A DNA stretch of 64,000 nt from assembly GCA_018398585.1 (NCBI GenBank), contig JAGTTD010000010.1, positions 30,110,638 through 30,174,637 on the forward strand, read 5' to 3'. Both the position numbers and the translations under genes were made by a program. Shown here in pieces: positions 1 through 12,048 of the stretch (positions are counted from its first letter, which is position 1; each line of letters starts with the position of its first letter). This stretch comes from Simmondsia chinensis. Lineage: Eukaryota; Streptophyta; Magnoliopsida; Caryophyllales; Simmondsiaceae. Under the pieces are notes generated by a model. The model was not told where the DNA came from and made no database searches. It saw nothing but the letters and a program-made list of their open reading frames with translations.

Positions 1-59
1 ATATGATGTAAACGTGACAGAGATGGGCCAATAGAAGTTTTTACTAGCTTTCGACTCAA

Positions 60-730
60 TTAAAGAACCTGAAAGAATGATGAGAGAGGAGGATGAATGG
101 TTTAAAGAATGTGGTAGAAAAACGGTCGAAAGAGGAGGTATTCGAATCAAAACGAACTTGGATCGAGATACTAGGAATGCCAGCTCATGGATGGTGCAGG
201 GATAACTTTCAGTTAATGGCAACTTAGAGGGGTGGTGCCATTAGTGTGGAAAATGCCACACTAAAAGGTGCAACCATGGCTATTGGAAGGGTCCGTACGG
301 TTACAGCCCAAATGTAGAAGATTAAACATGATTGCTTGTTGTCCATTGATGATCGTAACTTACCCATCCATGTAAAGGATTAAAGCTCATGATAATATTC
401 TTGACATTTCAGACGATGCTCTCCAACCGGCAGCAACACTGTCCCCGGCCTGCCACCACTACGATACACCCGTGCAAAAAGAGGTTGATAGTGACCATAG
501 TAAAAGATGGAGCGTATCATGTGATGACACGTGTAAGGAAGCTCTAATGGAAAATGGTATTGGGTTGTCAGTCAGTCAGGAGGATGTTGGTGATGTCGGC
601 TCCGATTTCCGAGGAGGCTCTTCCCCAAATTTTGTGGCGGCAACCATTGATGAAGCCCAAGAGTCGAAAGAGTTTGTGTTGGGGAAGAATTTAATAGCCC
701 AGATGCAAGCTCCCCCCCCCCCCCCCTAAA
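60..730 (+). pseudogene. LINE ORF1 remnant (DUF4283/zinc-knuckle type nucleic-acid-binding protein)
   Basis: Around 135-225 one frame reads RTWIEILGMPAHGWCRDNF, closely matching the segment after the DUF4283 domain in plant L1 ORF1 proteins, which bind the element's RNA. Downstream the frame is broken. An 85-codon open stretch (472-729) of acidic, low-complexity sequence ends in a run of proline codons made by the C homopolymer. No CCHC knuckle is readable. The N-terminal half is before the window start. Family assignment rests on the one conserved block, so the boundaries are approximate. Confidence 0.65.
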
Positions 731-952
731 GATCCATTGGCCCATTTCATTGATGGCCCAATCCTTTTTGGGCCTTTTAATTTGGCCCATGGTCCCATAT
801 TACCTACCTCCTGTTTAACCCATTCAATCAAATCTATAAAATCCCTAAAGGCTTAACCTAATCAGTATCTGAGGATCCATAAGGTTTCTTCAAAAGCTCG
901 AAATTTCTCTACAAGACCAAAGAACTACCCAAATCTAGGTTTGTGATGTAAA

Positions 953-3900
953 ATGCCTTCTTTTGGGACCTAGAATATTAGGGGGTTGGGCTCCGAAGAG
1001 AAAGGCCTTGCAGTAAGAGGGGTGATAAAAACTAAGAATTTTTCTATGATTGGTCTAGTGGAAGCAAAATGCTCATCTGTTAAGGGACACTTTATTTGAA
1101 GAATCTGGGGAAAAATAAAAATAGAATGGTGTCAAGTGGTATTATTCAGGGGTCAGAAGGACTTCTACTCTCTTAGGATAGTGATGAATTCCAAGCCCTT
1201 AATGCTCTAAAGTCGGAAAGATGGATTTGTGCGTCTGGTATCTGGAAGTCCAATAGTTTCAGATGTGCAATATGCCTAGTTTATGGTCCTTGTAACTGTG
1301 TGGACATAATGGTGTTATGGAACGAACTTTCTGATCTCAAGGATATTGTACAAGAAGTGGTAGATAGAAAGGGGTGCACCGGGGTTTCAAGGGGAATGAA
1401 GGAATTCAGACAATGTATTAATTTCATGGGGGTGGTAGAGCTTCCACTTATTGGCAGAAAGTACACTTGGGTAAGAAATTAATCAATGAGCTCGATCGAT
1501 CGGGTATTTGTTGATCCAACTTAGCTGACATAATTCGCAGACCTGAAGCTTAAGGCCGGTAACAACGTAGTGTTAGATCACTACCCTCTTATTATACATT
1601 TAGCAAAGGAAGATTGAGGCCCAAAACCGTTCTGTTGTATGGACATGTGTCTATCACAAAGGAGTGGGCAAACTATGGTCTTCTGAGACCTGATCTAAAG
1701 TTGAAACTTTTAAAAAAGCCGATTGTACACTAGAACGAGCACTCATTTGGCTGGGTGGAAGTCAGAATTAGTAATTTGGGTAGAGAGATTGAGACTTGGA
1801 AATTGAAAGCTGAATCAATCCCACTTAATGAAACTGAAGTGGCTAGGCTCACTGCCCTCACCTCTTAAAGCTGGAATTGGTATAGAACGCAAGCTCAATA
1901 CAAGAAGCAAATGTGTAGATGTAAATATATTAAAGAGGGGGACAAAAATACCACAACCTTCCATACGCTTGCCTCTATTAACAGAGGGACAAAAAGGATC
2001 TCCATAGTGAAAGTTGGTGATGAAGTTATTCTCCAGCCAAGAAGAATCAAAGAATGCATTATGAACTACTTCCTTAACATGTGCAAAAGGGATCCTGCTT
2101 CCAAGCTTGAACTAAGGGACTTGACATTACCATTGCTAGATACCATAGTCGCTAAGAGCTTGGAAATTATCCCCACGATTGAAGAAGTCGAACAAGCAGT
2201 GTGGGCATGCGACTCAAGTAAAGCACCGGGATATGATGGATTTAATTTCTGATTTATCAAGGGTATATGGGACATGGTGGGTCAAGACATCTATTGCCTG
2301 GTTAAAGACTTCAGTGAGATCAACTACTTCTCGAAAAGAATAAACAATACGTGGGTGACGTTAATCCTGAAAACTAATAACGCGTGTGAAATGAGGGACT
2401 TCAAGCCAATTGGTATGGCTGGATGTCTCCACAAAATCATTGCAAAGTTGTTAAGTAAGCGACTGGCAAGCGTGATCTCGAGTCTAACTGGAGAGACACA
2501 ATCGGCCTTTGTCGTGGGTTGAGAAACACTAGACGATGCTTTAATAGCAAACAAAGGGCATTCTCTTGAAACTTGACTTCCAAAAGGGATATGATACTGT
2601 GAGTTTGTCCTTCATCAATGAGATTATGGGCAAGGCGGGATTTGGGGTGAAGTGGAGGGGTTGGATTTCTCAGTGTATCTCCTCAGCCTCAGTTTCTATC
2701 CTCATAAATGGATCTCCAACACCTCCCATCCCTATGTTCGTGGGCTAAGACAGGGGGATCCACTGTAGCCGCTTCTTTTCCTTCTAGTGGTGTAACCACT
2801 TAACCGCCTTGTCTCTGAAGCTGCCTTTTTGGGATTGGCTAGTGGACTGTGTATTGGTAAGAAGGAAATCAAGTTATCTCACCTTCATTTCATAGATGAT
2901 ACATTACTATTTTGCCTAACCAACTTTAGGTTGGAATGTCAGACCAGTGGGCATCGTTTGCTGCGCAAACATTCAGGTGTTGTTTTGCTAGACTACCAAC
3001 TGTCTATTTGAGGATACCTCTTGGGGCAAACCCAAATTGAGTTAAGACTTAAAAGCCAATGATTGATATAATTAAAGCGCGTCTAGCGCGATGGAAAGCA
3101 CTACCCTCTCGAGGGCTAGCCATTTGGTTCTTATAAAAGCAGTTTTGAATAAGCTACCTCCTACCTACTACCTCTCCATTTTTAAAATGCCAAAAACAAT
3201 CGCTAAGAAGATCATTATGATACAGAGAAAATGTTTCAGGAAAGGTAACAAAGCAGGTCTGGTATTCCCCTTGTAAAATGGGAAATCATTCAAAAATCGA
3301 AGCATCTGGGCAGACTCGGTGTTGGTGACCCGTTATTAAAAAAAATGCAGCCCTGGTCTTCAAATGGTGGTGGAGATATTTGGTGGAATTGAGCTCACTT
3401 TGGAAGAAAATAATTTCTTCAATCCAAGGGGACCAATGCTTGCCCGAGAATATTAACAGTGAACGCCCCATGACCGGAATATGGGGTAATATTTTGAAAG
3501 CCAGATGCGCAGAGGCTGAAATTTTCCAGATTTTTGATGAAGGTAGATGGGTTAAGCTGGGTTTCGAGGAGAATACTAAATTTTTGCACAGTAAGTGGAA
3601 AATGGACTCGGCGCTTAAAGTTAAATTTCAACGACTATATGCGTTATCTCTCCAAAAGAAGCATATGGTGGCTGAATTGGGTATTTGGGATGGGAGCTTG
3701 TGGAAATGGACCTTTAAATGGAAGCGTAACTTCCAACCGAAAGAATTGAAGCAAGTAATAGAATTTTTTAATCTCCTCTGCTCGATGCAACCGCAACCTA
3801 TAGCGATGGACAAGCACCTTTGGTCCCTTGAGAAAAGCGGGTCATTCACTGTTAAGTCGCTCATGGACAAGGTTTTGTCCAAACGTACGCATCTTTTGAC

Positions 3901-4400
3901 TGTCGATAGATTGAGTACGAAAGTTGAGCTTCTTGTTTGGCTTGCACTATTGGGAAGATTGAGTACGAAAGACCGCTATTTAAAATGGGGTTTATTCAGG
4001 ACCAAGATTTAAACTGCTCATTCTATTTGGCATACCCCGAGGACCTAAACCACGTATTTGTTAATTGCTCCTGAGTTTGGAAAGTCTGGTGTAGGTTGCT
4101 GAAGTGGTGGGGCTTACAACTTATACTACCTGCATCGCTAAGAGAGCTATTTGACCAATGGACTTCCATGGAGAAATGTGGTAGGTTTCAAAATAAGATA
4201 TGGATTTTACTTTTTCTTTATAACAGTGTGGGTGTCATGGAGCAAAAAGAAATAATATAATCTTCCATAATGACAAATGGAATGAGGAGGAATTGTTCTG
4301 GCGTATTTCATTCAACTTGGTGCCACGACCTTCCTTATAAACCGGATGAAGTGGCTAGGAACATTGAGTCCATCCTTAGGTGGTCAAACTGATTTATTTT
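953..4400 (+). pseudogene. LINE ORF2 remnant: AP-endonuclease, reverse transcriptase, zf-RVT
   Basis: The likely start is the ATG at 953, followed by MPSFGT, a stop where the family has Trp, then NIRGLG, the usual endonuclease opening. Near 1395-1480 EFRQCINFMGVVELPL and GRKYTW mark the endonuclease C-terminal part; the Gly-Asp-Phe-Asn core expected before it is missing, implying an internal deletion. The RT region starts with YIKEGDKNTTTFH (about 1924), then SKAPGYDGF (about 2217), KLDFQKGYDTV (about 2566) and FIDDTLLF (about 2890) at the catalytic Asp-Asp block. From 3091 the LVLIKAVLNKLPPTYYLSIF segment and from about 3830 the zf-RVT stretch SGSFTVKSLMDK are readable. At least eight stops or frameshifts break it. 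It once encoded the nick-and-copy enzyme of target-primed reverse transcription. Confidence 0.9.
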
Positions 4401-4540
4401 CTTTTATCATTTTAGATTGGTGTGTTGGTGGTGATTGTGATGTTAACTTCTTATTGTGTATATTATTTTATGGTACTTTGGCCCTTGTGCTTGGCATCTA
4501 TCTTTGGGCTTGTACTCAATTTCCCAAAAAAAGTGTTCTT

Positions 4541-5087
4541 TAACATATATTATGTTGCAATTAGAGGTAAACAAGTTGTTCCTAGCTGAACACCTTCATT
4601 ACTTAATCTCCATCTCAATAATCCATAATGAGCTCAAGTTCAAGGTAAGTCGTTATCCAGATTTTTGAACTTCTATTTGACCTTGGATCGATAAAATATC
4701 ACTATACTTGATACCCAATTCCACACAGCTTGTTATTCTATTGAGCTAAGTGGAGCTCATGTCTAGTCAAACTCACTAACCAGCTCAACCGTTTGAGCCA
4801 ATTCCTACTTGGGCAAGCTATTCGAGTCGTCATCGATCAACTAAGTTACTAACAAGCCAATAATCAGTTGTTAATAGGCCCTTAATGAGCTCTAATCAAC
4901 TATTTGTGACTGATAACAAGACAAGTACCCATGTTCGAACTTATCGCATTAAGCTTATTAAGATTACTCAAACTCAACTTCATAAGCTATCAAGCCTCTA
5001 AAACAAACACAAACAAGTCCTAATCAACTTCAAACAAACTACTTTAGTGAAAATTCTGTTCGTTCATGCATCTATTTACGTTAACAG
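4541..5087. other. Non-coding; probable intron sequence of the dioxygenase
   Basis: No coding frame or repeat border is recognised. The stretch ends in a polypyrimidine/AG acceptor at 5087 and contains many short CAAACTC/CAACTCAA-like words. It is compatible with a plant intron but carries no direct proof. Confidence 0.35.
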
Positions 5088-5330
5088 GTGATGACCAACG
5101 GTATATTCAAGGCAACGGTGCATAGGGTAATGACAAATTCAGAGAGGGACAGGGTGTCTGTGGCTGTCTTTTGCAACACAAAAATTGATAAGGAGATTGG
5201 GCCCATTAATGAACTCCTCCAGGCCCATGGGCGCCCATTATATCAGAACTTGACCGTCAAGAAATACGGCCAGCTCTTCCTCCACAATTACCCTCTTGGA
5301 CTAAGAACCCTTGAAACCCTCAAAATTTAG
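5088..5330 (+). CDS. 2-oxoglutarate/Fe(II)-dependent dioxygenase, terminal exon (SRG1/NCS1-like)
   Basis: An 80-codon 3' exon begins after a good splice acceptor (TTAACAG before GTGATGACC at 5088), the conserved position of the last intron in plant 2OG oxygenases, where the protein reads V-M-T-N-G-I-F-K. The translated exon has the distal iron-ligand His (VHRV, residue 12) and the RxS motif that binds the 2-oxoglutarate carboxylate (R22-V-S24). The C-terminal part resembles the SRG1/norcoclaurine synthase 1/codeine demethylase branch of the DOXC class: EIGP, then LY, then KKYGQLFLHN. The frame is open to a TAG at 5328-5330. Upstream exons with the HxD ligands are not found between 4540 and 5087 and the LINE occupies the next 4.5 kb upstream, so this is either a gene split by a LINE in an intron or an orphan exon. 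Confidence 0.75.
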   Translation: MMTNGIFKATVHRVMTNSERDRVSVAVFCNTKIDKEIGPINELLQAHGRPLYQNLTVKKYGQLFLHNYPLGLRTLETLKI

Positions 5331-5387
5331 CCTCTTTTATGGTAAAAGAAAAACAAGTTTATTTATGCCATATATTTTACTTTTATT

Positions 5388-5525
5388 GAGTTAATGACAT
5401 TAGTGTAGTGGTTTAAGTTTTTCTTAGTGAGAAGTCCTGGTTCAAAATTCATCACCCTCCCTTCCTCAGGTGTTGATTTCCCTCCTTAGGAAAGATATTG
5501 TACTCTTCTTAGTAATGTAAAACAT
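5388..5525 (+). repeat. tRNA-derived SINE-like repeat
   Basis: The sequence TAGTGTAGTGGTTTAAG resembles a Pol III A box, and about 35 bp downstream GGTTCAAAATTC resembles a B box. The following pyrimidine-rich part (CCCTCCCTTCCTCAGG) is similar in style to other SINE bodies. No target-site duplication was found. It sits in the 3' flank of the dioxygenase exon. Confidence 0.45.
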
Positions 5526-6246
5526 ATTGTGTACTTTTATCACTCTTTATTTTTAGTTATGGTACTTTTAATAGTATTAGTTTAGCCCATGTATAATTTA
5601 TTGTGTTGATTTAGTCCTGTGTGAAATTATAATTAAGTTAATGTTGAAAATTTTAATGACTCGGTCATAAGAAATGCAAGGAATCCAGTACAAACTTGTT
5701 GGTTCAATTTAAACCCACTTATGATGAACCATTATAGATTCTGTCAATTTAACGTCAATTTTAATTTTGGATTGAATTGCCACATTGTAGATTGTATATA
5801 GACTAAATTGACACTTCAATTAAAGGACCAAATACTAAATCGTTACAGTGGACTAAGATAAAGTTGAGCAATAGAAATATGGTAAAAGTATCATACAAGT
5901 GTATCATGTATAGTAAAATGAATAGAAGGAGCAAGCATTTAAAATATAGGAAAAAATGTTAACATTTTCATTACAGATGATCAAAATAATGATGTGGCAA
6001 CAAAAAAGATACTGCAATCTACGATGCGGCAATCAAAAAAATAATGTGGTAAACCGGTGATGCAATTAATGCACTTCTCATCTTTCTTCTAGAATATATT
6101 GTCCTTTGTGTTTACAAGAATATTGCTCCCTTGTTGTACACAGAGTTGTTGGAAAAATCACACAAACACACAACAGAAGCTTAAATAACATGAAATCAAC
6201 ACATAAAAATTTACATGGAAGTCCTTTCTCAATAACAGAGAAAAAA
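5526..6246. other. Non-coding AT-rich stretch
   Basis: No open frame, RNA gene or repeat border is recognised. Just before 6247 the sequence is purine-rich (CAGAGAAAAAA), which could be a polypurine tract if 6247 is a 3' LTR start. Confidence 0.4.
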
Positions 6247-7180
6247 TGAAGGAAATGTATGCCCTTTAGAGCAGGTCTTGGGAATAAGAATTGTATTTTG
6301 TGTTGGACTTACACAGTTGGATTTAATGTATGTTTTTGTCATGATATTGTACTTAATAAGTTTACTTTATTCTTGTTTCCTACTTGCATTAACATGATCA
6401 AATTCATATGAATTGTGCAATAGGGTTGGCAGTGAGAAATTAGTCATAATAATAAGATTCAATACCCGAATATAGCACCGTCCTTAAATTCTTTTGGTCA
6501 TAGGATCCCTGAGAATGAGCATATGCAAATCCGGGAATACCAACGCACAATGTGACATGCGCTATATTATAAACAACAATTGATCTCATGATTGCTCATG
6601 TGGAGACACCAAGGCACGAGTGAAGGTGCATATGGAAGATATGTTCACTAAACAAATCCACTTGATAAAACCTACATGGAATCACCAAACCAAATTGTCT
6701 ATAGGTAGTTGTCGTGGTGGCAATTTTGCAAGCATGTTTCTTAGACCTAAGTTCACCACAGTGACTTGTAAGTAGCCCACTATATTATGACTTTGGACTT
6801 CTTGCTCTCTGAGGGCTTGCAAAACTGAGGCTGCATATAGTCAAGTAATTTGACAATAGTGGGTGAAGCTTGATGAATCTATCACTCTAGATGGTAGGAG
6901 AGATGTTCTATAAATCAACATTCGTGCAAACTCTCAAAGACCTTGGCCAAGGCAAATGGATAATAACTAATAGCCTCTTAATTGGTATTTGGAGAGGAGG
7001 TATGATGGTATGATTCATAGTGATAACTTATTAGGGCTTTGAAAAGAATCCATACCTTAGAGTTACCTGAAGCATGTTTTGATAGAATACGATCTTACAT
7101 GGTAATTGTTATCCAAAAGGTTCTTATAAGGGCACTAGTTCATTCATGGCATGTGTTCATCGAGATTCCTTGTTATACGC
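6247..7180 (+). mobile_element. Long non-coding LTR-like repeat (LARD-like), left part
   Basis: Begins TGAAGGAAATGTATG followed by CCCTTTAGAGC, a start resembling the long LTRs of large non-autonomous elements in other plants (established only by my recollection of that family's start). The same 26-27 bp occur in inverted orientation at 13669-13694. The roughly 930 bp that follow have no coding capacity. The repeat is interrupted by the copia element at 7186 and appears to resume at 12049, because the two flanks read continuously once the copia and one TSD are removed. Confidence 0.5.
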
Positions 7181-7185
7181 CAACT

Positions 7186-7324
7186 TGTTAGACTATATTG
7201 TATAGGCCTTATTATTGTATGTTACTGAGCCCAATGGGCCTTTCTTGTATATGATGTAAGCCCATTTGTAAATCTATAAATATACGAGGGGGCCAATGAA
7301 TTATGTGTGCTTCTCATTCTTTCA
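7186..7324 (+). repeat. 5' LTR of Copia 1
   Basis: 139 bp, TGTTAGACT... to ...TTCTTTCA. It contains a TATA-like CTATAAATATA at about 7273-7283, the probable promoter of the element. The 3' copy is at 11905-12043. Confidence 0.95.
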
Positions 7325-7336
7325 TGGTATTAGAGC
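7325..7336 (+). other. Primer binding site of Copia 1
   Basis: TGGTATTAGAGC, one mismatch from the usual plant copia site complementary to initiator tRNA-Met. It abuts the LTR directly. Confidence 0.9.
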
Positions 7337-7558
7337 TCTCCCGAGCCCTCTGGTAAAGGCAAACCTTAGCCTTTCTTTTTCAAAAAAAAAAAAAAAAGGC
7401 TAACCCTAGCCGTCGAAACCCTAGCCACCACAACCTTCTCTCCCTGCTACAGCCCTAGCCGTCGCATCCCTACCTCCCTACCGCCTTTCTTCATCACGAC
7501 TCTCCTCACCGCTGCCGCCGCACTCCTGTCGTCTCCGTGGTGTTGCCCTTCCATTCCT

Positions 7559-8575
7559 ATGGGCGATGCCATCTCTTCCTCTATTTCTCCGGCCACCGGC
7601 GCTCCAGCCATGCCGCCCGTAGGACGACCATCGATTGGTGGGGGATTGTCTCTTCCCACCCATTCAGCGTCTCTAATATCCGACAGCACATATCAACTAC
7701 ACTTGATTTAAATGACCCATCAACCTATTTATTATGGCGCCGTTCCTTTATCTCTGCTTGTCGGGTTATGCTATTGATGATCATCTTCATGGTTCATCCC
7801 TTCCACCTATTGTTTCTGACCCAACCTACCGCTACTGGAGACAGGTTGACAATCTTCTTATCTCTTGGATACTTGGTACTATCTCTTCTGATCTTGCTAG
7901 TGTTGTGTATGGTGATGATGATGATTTAACTGCTGCATCTCTGTGGAATTCCATCTCTAAGCTTTTTATTGATTTTGCCCAATCATGCCAATTGCAATAT
8001 AAGCGTGAATTAACTAATATTAAGAGGGGCAATCTTTCCATGCTAGCATTTCTCACAAAAATTAAGTCCCTAGCTGATAATCTCATATCTGTACATGCCT
8101 CTGTCTTCGATGTTGATATGGTTTTAGGTGCTGTAGATGGTCCCTCTGATGATAAAGATTTTCATGCTGTTTGTACCTCTATTACATCTAGAGCCCCTTT
8201 CCCATCGTTTATTGAGACCAGGTCTATGTTAATGAACGAAGAATCTCATCTTAAGAATGCTATCACAAGTACCCTTGCCCTTCTCTTGGCTATTGGGACC
8301 ACCGAGGTGGCCCAGCCTCCGCCAACAAGGCAAGCCGTAACCCAACCGCAGCAGCAGCCGCAGCCGCAGGTGGCTGCCTCGGAGCAGGCCGCTGCGCTTC
8401 CAGCTCATCAGACTTCATATGCGCCTGGTTATGGAAATCAGTTTGGTAATGGTCATGGAAATGGCCGTGGTCGTGGGGGCCCATGTAATGGCTGAGGTCG
8501 TGGTCGTAATGGTCGTGGTTATTGTAATTCATGGATGCAGAACACATGGGGTCAACATTACAGGGGGATGTAGTG
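7559..8575 (+). pseudogene. Copia 1 gag remnant (UBN2-type capsid protein)
   Basis: The first plausible ATG is at 7559 (MGDAISSS...). The protein then moves between two other frames: LDLNDPSTYLLWRRSFISA at about 7700-7760 and GYAIDDHLHG to AFLTKIKSLADNL up to about 8085. These match the gag N-terminal/UBN2 region of plant copia elements, which forms the particle shell. A Gln/Pro-rich then Gly/Arg-rich tail (about 8300-8520) follows; no CCHC knuckle is readable. At least two frameshifts and stops at 8493 and 8571 inactivate it. An A-run at 7381-7396 lies in the leader. Confidence 0.85.
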
Positions 8576-8756
8576 GCCCATGCCTCCTTTTTACATGCCA
8601 TATCTACTGCCTCATACTAGTTCTGCTCCTCAGGGTGGTAATGTACCTTCTTATCCACATTTTCATCCTGCAAATAATGCTTATACCACTGGTTATGCCT
8701 TTTACCCAAGTTTCCATGCAAGTCAGTTTTCCCCACAGTTTTATTCCACCCCTATT

Positions 8757-11700
8757 CTTGACTCCTGCCGGATCATGGATAGCGGGGCTTCATCTCACAT
8801 GACAAATAACCCAGGTATCCTAACATTCTGTCTCCATATAATGGTTCTGACAAAATTTTAGTGGGTCATTGTGCATCTCTTCCTATTGTGGGCATTGGGT
8901 CATGTTTTCTCTCTACTCTAGCAGGTCGTTTTATTTTAAATAAAGTACTATTCATTCCTGGTCTCTCCAAAAATTTACTTTATGTTCGTTAATTTTGTTC
9001 TAACAATAATTGTCTTCTTGAATTTGACTATTTTGGTTTTTCTGTCAAGGATCCTAAATCAAAGTCTACCGTCATCCGTTGTGTCAGTCCGGGGCCTCTC
9101 TTTATAGTACCAGGATCCTCCTCCATCCATATATCATTTGTTGCGTCTCAAGTCTCCTCTTCTCTTTGGCACCGTCACTTGGGTCATCCAGGAGAACCAA
9201 TTTTATCTTCTTTAGTTAAGCAAAAATTTATTTCCTGTTCTAAATCTTCAGAGTCCAGTCTGTGTCATGCTTGCCAACTAGGTAAGCATAGTCATTTACC
9301 TTTTCAAAAGTTTGTTACCAATACTACGCGTCCTTTTGATATTGTTCATTCTGATGTATGGACATCCCTTGTTACTAGTTTCAGTGGTTTTAAGTATTAT
9401 TTGTTATTTTTGGATGATTATTCTCATTTTGTGTGGATATACCCTATGCGTACCAAAGCTGAAGTTTTTGACCTGTTCGTTTAGTTTTGCAATCTTGTGT
9501 TGAATCAATTTGGTATGGAAATTAAGCACTTTCAATGTGATAATAGTACTGAATATATCAAACCGTGATTTTAATGGTCTTTTTCTGTAAAGGGACATTC
9601 TCAGTAGGGTATCTTGCCCTCATACCTCCCAACAAAATAGGACAGTTGAACGCATGCATCGTACTATTGGTAACATGATGCGTTCCCTCTTGTTCCAAGC
9701 TTGTATGCCTTTGGAATTTTGGGTCGAATTAGTTTCTGTTGCAGCACAAGTACATATTATCAACCTCCTACCATCCACTTCTATTAAGAAAAAAAATTCC
9801 CTTTCAACGTTTGTATAAAAAGAAAGTTGATTATGGTCACCTTCGAGTTTTTGATTGTGCATGCTATCTGAATTTGAGTGCAACTACATCCCACAAGCTA
9901 GCGCCGAGCTCCACTTTATGTGTTTTCCTGGGCTATTCACCGAGTCACAAAGGTTATAAATGTTTGGACCTTTTTACTAACAAAATCATTATTTTGAGGC
10001 ATATTATTTTTAATGAAGCAAATTTCACTTTTGCACGTTTGGGCAATTTTTCTCAAACCACAATGAGCTGACCTCACCAAGTCTTTTGCCCGCCACTTAT
10101 GACATCTCCATTTGTTGGTGCACTACCACTAATGCCGCCGACAACCGCAATGCCTGCCGCTACACCAGCAGCGCCGCCCCTGCCACCACCGTCCCTACTG
10201 CGATGGTTCCTCCAGTGCCACCCGAGGCGTTGGCACCTCCTCTTGATCGGCCTCTGGTTCCTTCTGCTTCCTCTATACATCCCATGGTGACTTGTGCTCG
10301 GGCTTGTATTGTTAAACCTCTTCTCAAACCTTCTATGGTTGCTCATAACACATTACCTGAGGTACTATTTTCTTATAAACGGGCTCTCACTAATGAAAAT
10401 TAGAAGACAGCAATGCTCGATGAATTTAATGCCCTCATTCGCAATAAGACATGGGTTCTTGTACCTCCGCCCCCTCATAGTAACATTGTTGGTTCCAAGT
10501 GGGCTTTTCGCATAAAACAAACATCTACAGGTCAGGTTGAAAGGTATAAAGCTCGGTTAGTTGCTCAGGGGTTTACACAGAGGTATGGCATAGACTACGG
10601 TGAAACTTTCAGTCCTGTTGTTAAATCTGCTACTGTTTGTACGGTCTTAACTATTACTACTTGTCGACATTGGCCTATCATCAACTCGATGTTAAAAATG
10701 CATTTCTTAATGGCACACTTAATGATGAGGTCTACATGAAGCAACCGCCGGGTTTCATCAGCTCATAATATCCTGATCATGTCTGTAAGCTTAACAAGTC
10801 CATTTATGGTCTCAAGCAGGCTCCTCGTGCTTGGTACACTGGTTTTGCTACCTTTTTACAAAGGTTGGGCTTCCATAACAGTAAGTCTGATTCTTCTTTA
10901 TTTATCTGACCTCGTGGACATGACATGGCTATATTGCTGGTATATGTTGATGATATAGTTCTCACTGCCTCTTCTCATGCGCAGCTTCACAATATACTTC
11001 ATTCTCTTCAATCTGAGTTTAACATGACCGACTTGGGGTGCCTCAATTACTTTCTCGGCATCTCAGTATCTCACTTGTCTATAGGGCTATTCTTGTCTCA
11101 ATCTAAGTATGCACATGATCTCCTTGATCAGACCAACATGCTCTCTTACAAGCCTGTTGCCACACCTACAGATTCCAAGTCCAAGCTTTCTTTGGAAGAC
11201 GGTGACCCCATGACTGATCCCACCTTATACAGGTCCACTGTTGGTGCTCTTCAATATCTCACTTTCGCTCGTCCTGACATTTCTTATGCAATTCAGCAGG
11301 TCTGTCTTTTTATGCATACTCCACGCACGTCGCTTTGGATGGCTGTTAAGGGCATCCTTCGGTATATTAAGGGCACTACTGATCATGGTTTTACTATCTC
11401 CCCAACTCATTTGGACCAACTTGTGGCTTACTCGGATGTTGATTGGGCTGGATGTCCTTACACTCGTCGTTCTACATCTGGTTTCTGTGTTTTTCTCGGC
11501 GGGAACGTTATCTCCTGGTCCTCCAAGCGACAACCCATTGTCTCTCGTTCTAGTGCTGAGGCCGAGTATCATGCAGTCTCCAACGCCGTCTCCGAATGTT
11601 GCTGGCTTCGCTCTCTCCTTAGTGAGGTCAGTCTTCTTCTTCCATAGGCCACTTTAGTCTATTGTGACAATGTTTCTGCCATGTACCTGTCCACCACCCC

Positions 11701-11870
11701 CGTCAAGCATATTCGCATGAAACATATCGATATTGACATCCATTTTGTTCACGAGCGTGTTCAAATGGGTCTTGTTCGAGTTCTTCATATTCCTTCCTCA
11801 TAGCAGATTGCCGATATCTTCACAAAGAGTCTTCCACGCTCTCTTTCCTGACTTTTAAGTCCAACCTTCG
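8757..11870 (+). pseudogene. Copia 1 pol remnant: protease, integrase, RT, RNase H
   Basis: Protease active site DSGASSHM is at about 8776. The GAG-pre-integrase zinc region (HLGHPGEP, then CHACQLGKHSHLPF) runs 9175-9310, and the integrase core starts with FDIVHSDVW (about 9337). RT begins near 10413 (EFNALIRNKTWVLVPPP, KARLVAQGFTQ), with an intact LLVYVDDIVLT catalytic block at about 10934. RNase H follows (FARPDISYAI, YSDVDWAGCP, SSAEAEYHA) and continues past a stop near 11647 to the HIDIDIHFVHERV and QIADIFTKSLP ends at about 11730-11840. Several stops, for example at 8990 and 9481, and frameshifts break it. The 240-codon RT/RNase H part (10925-11647) is the longest intact piece. Confidence 0.93.
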
Positions 11871-11904
11871 CATTTGGCTACCCCCTGCTTTGGTTGAAGG
11901 AGGA

Positions 11905-12043
11905 TGTTAGACTATATTGTATAAGCCTTATTATTGTATGTTACTGAGCCCAATGGGCCTTTCATGTATATGATGTAAGCCCATTTGTAAATCTATAAAT
12001 ATACAAGAGGGCGACTGAATTATGTGTGCTTCTCATTCTTTCA
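11905..12043 (+). repeat. 3' LTR of Copia 1
   Basis: 139 bp, about 96% identical to the 5' LTR, preceded by the purine tract and followed by the second CAACT duplication. Confidence 0.95.
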
Positions 12044-12048
12044 CAACT

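Larger units (their letters stand above)
1..4540 (+). mobile_element. L1-type LINE, 5' end outside the window, decayed
   Basis: A non-LTR retrotransposon lies on the plus strand in the standard plant L1 order: ORF1 remnant (about 60-730), ORF2 endonuclease start (about 953-1490), reverse transcriptase (about 1900-3000), thumb region and zf-RVT domain (about 3090-4080). The 3' end is probably near 4530, where a short A-rich tail (CCCAAAAAAAGTG) follows a T/G-rich 3' UTR. No target-site duplication can be checked because the left end is outside the window. Every long frame is broken by stops or frameshifts, so the copy is inactive. A 15-bp C run at 712-726 sits at the end of ORF1. The element lies directly upstream of a dioxygenase last exon and may occupy one of that gene's introns. 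Confidence 0.9.
7186..12043 (+). mobile_element. Complete Ty1/copia LTR retrotransposon 'Copia 1' (4858 bp), inactive
   Basis: Two 139-bp LTRs (7186-7324 and 11905-12043), both TG...CA, are flanked by the 5-bp duplication CAACT at 7181-7185 and 12044-12048. A primer site TGGTATTAGAGC (initiator Met tRNA type) directly follows the 5' LTR, and a purine tract (TTGAAGGAGGA) precedes the 3' LTR. The internal order gag, protease, integrase, RT, RNase H defines copia. The LTRs differ at about 6 of 139 positions. Small size and short LTRs fit the Ale/Retrofit type, which is inference. It is inserted in the LARD-like repeat. Confidence 0.96.
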
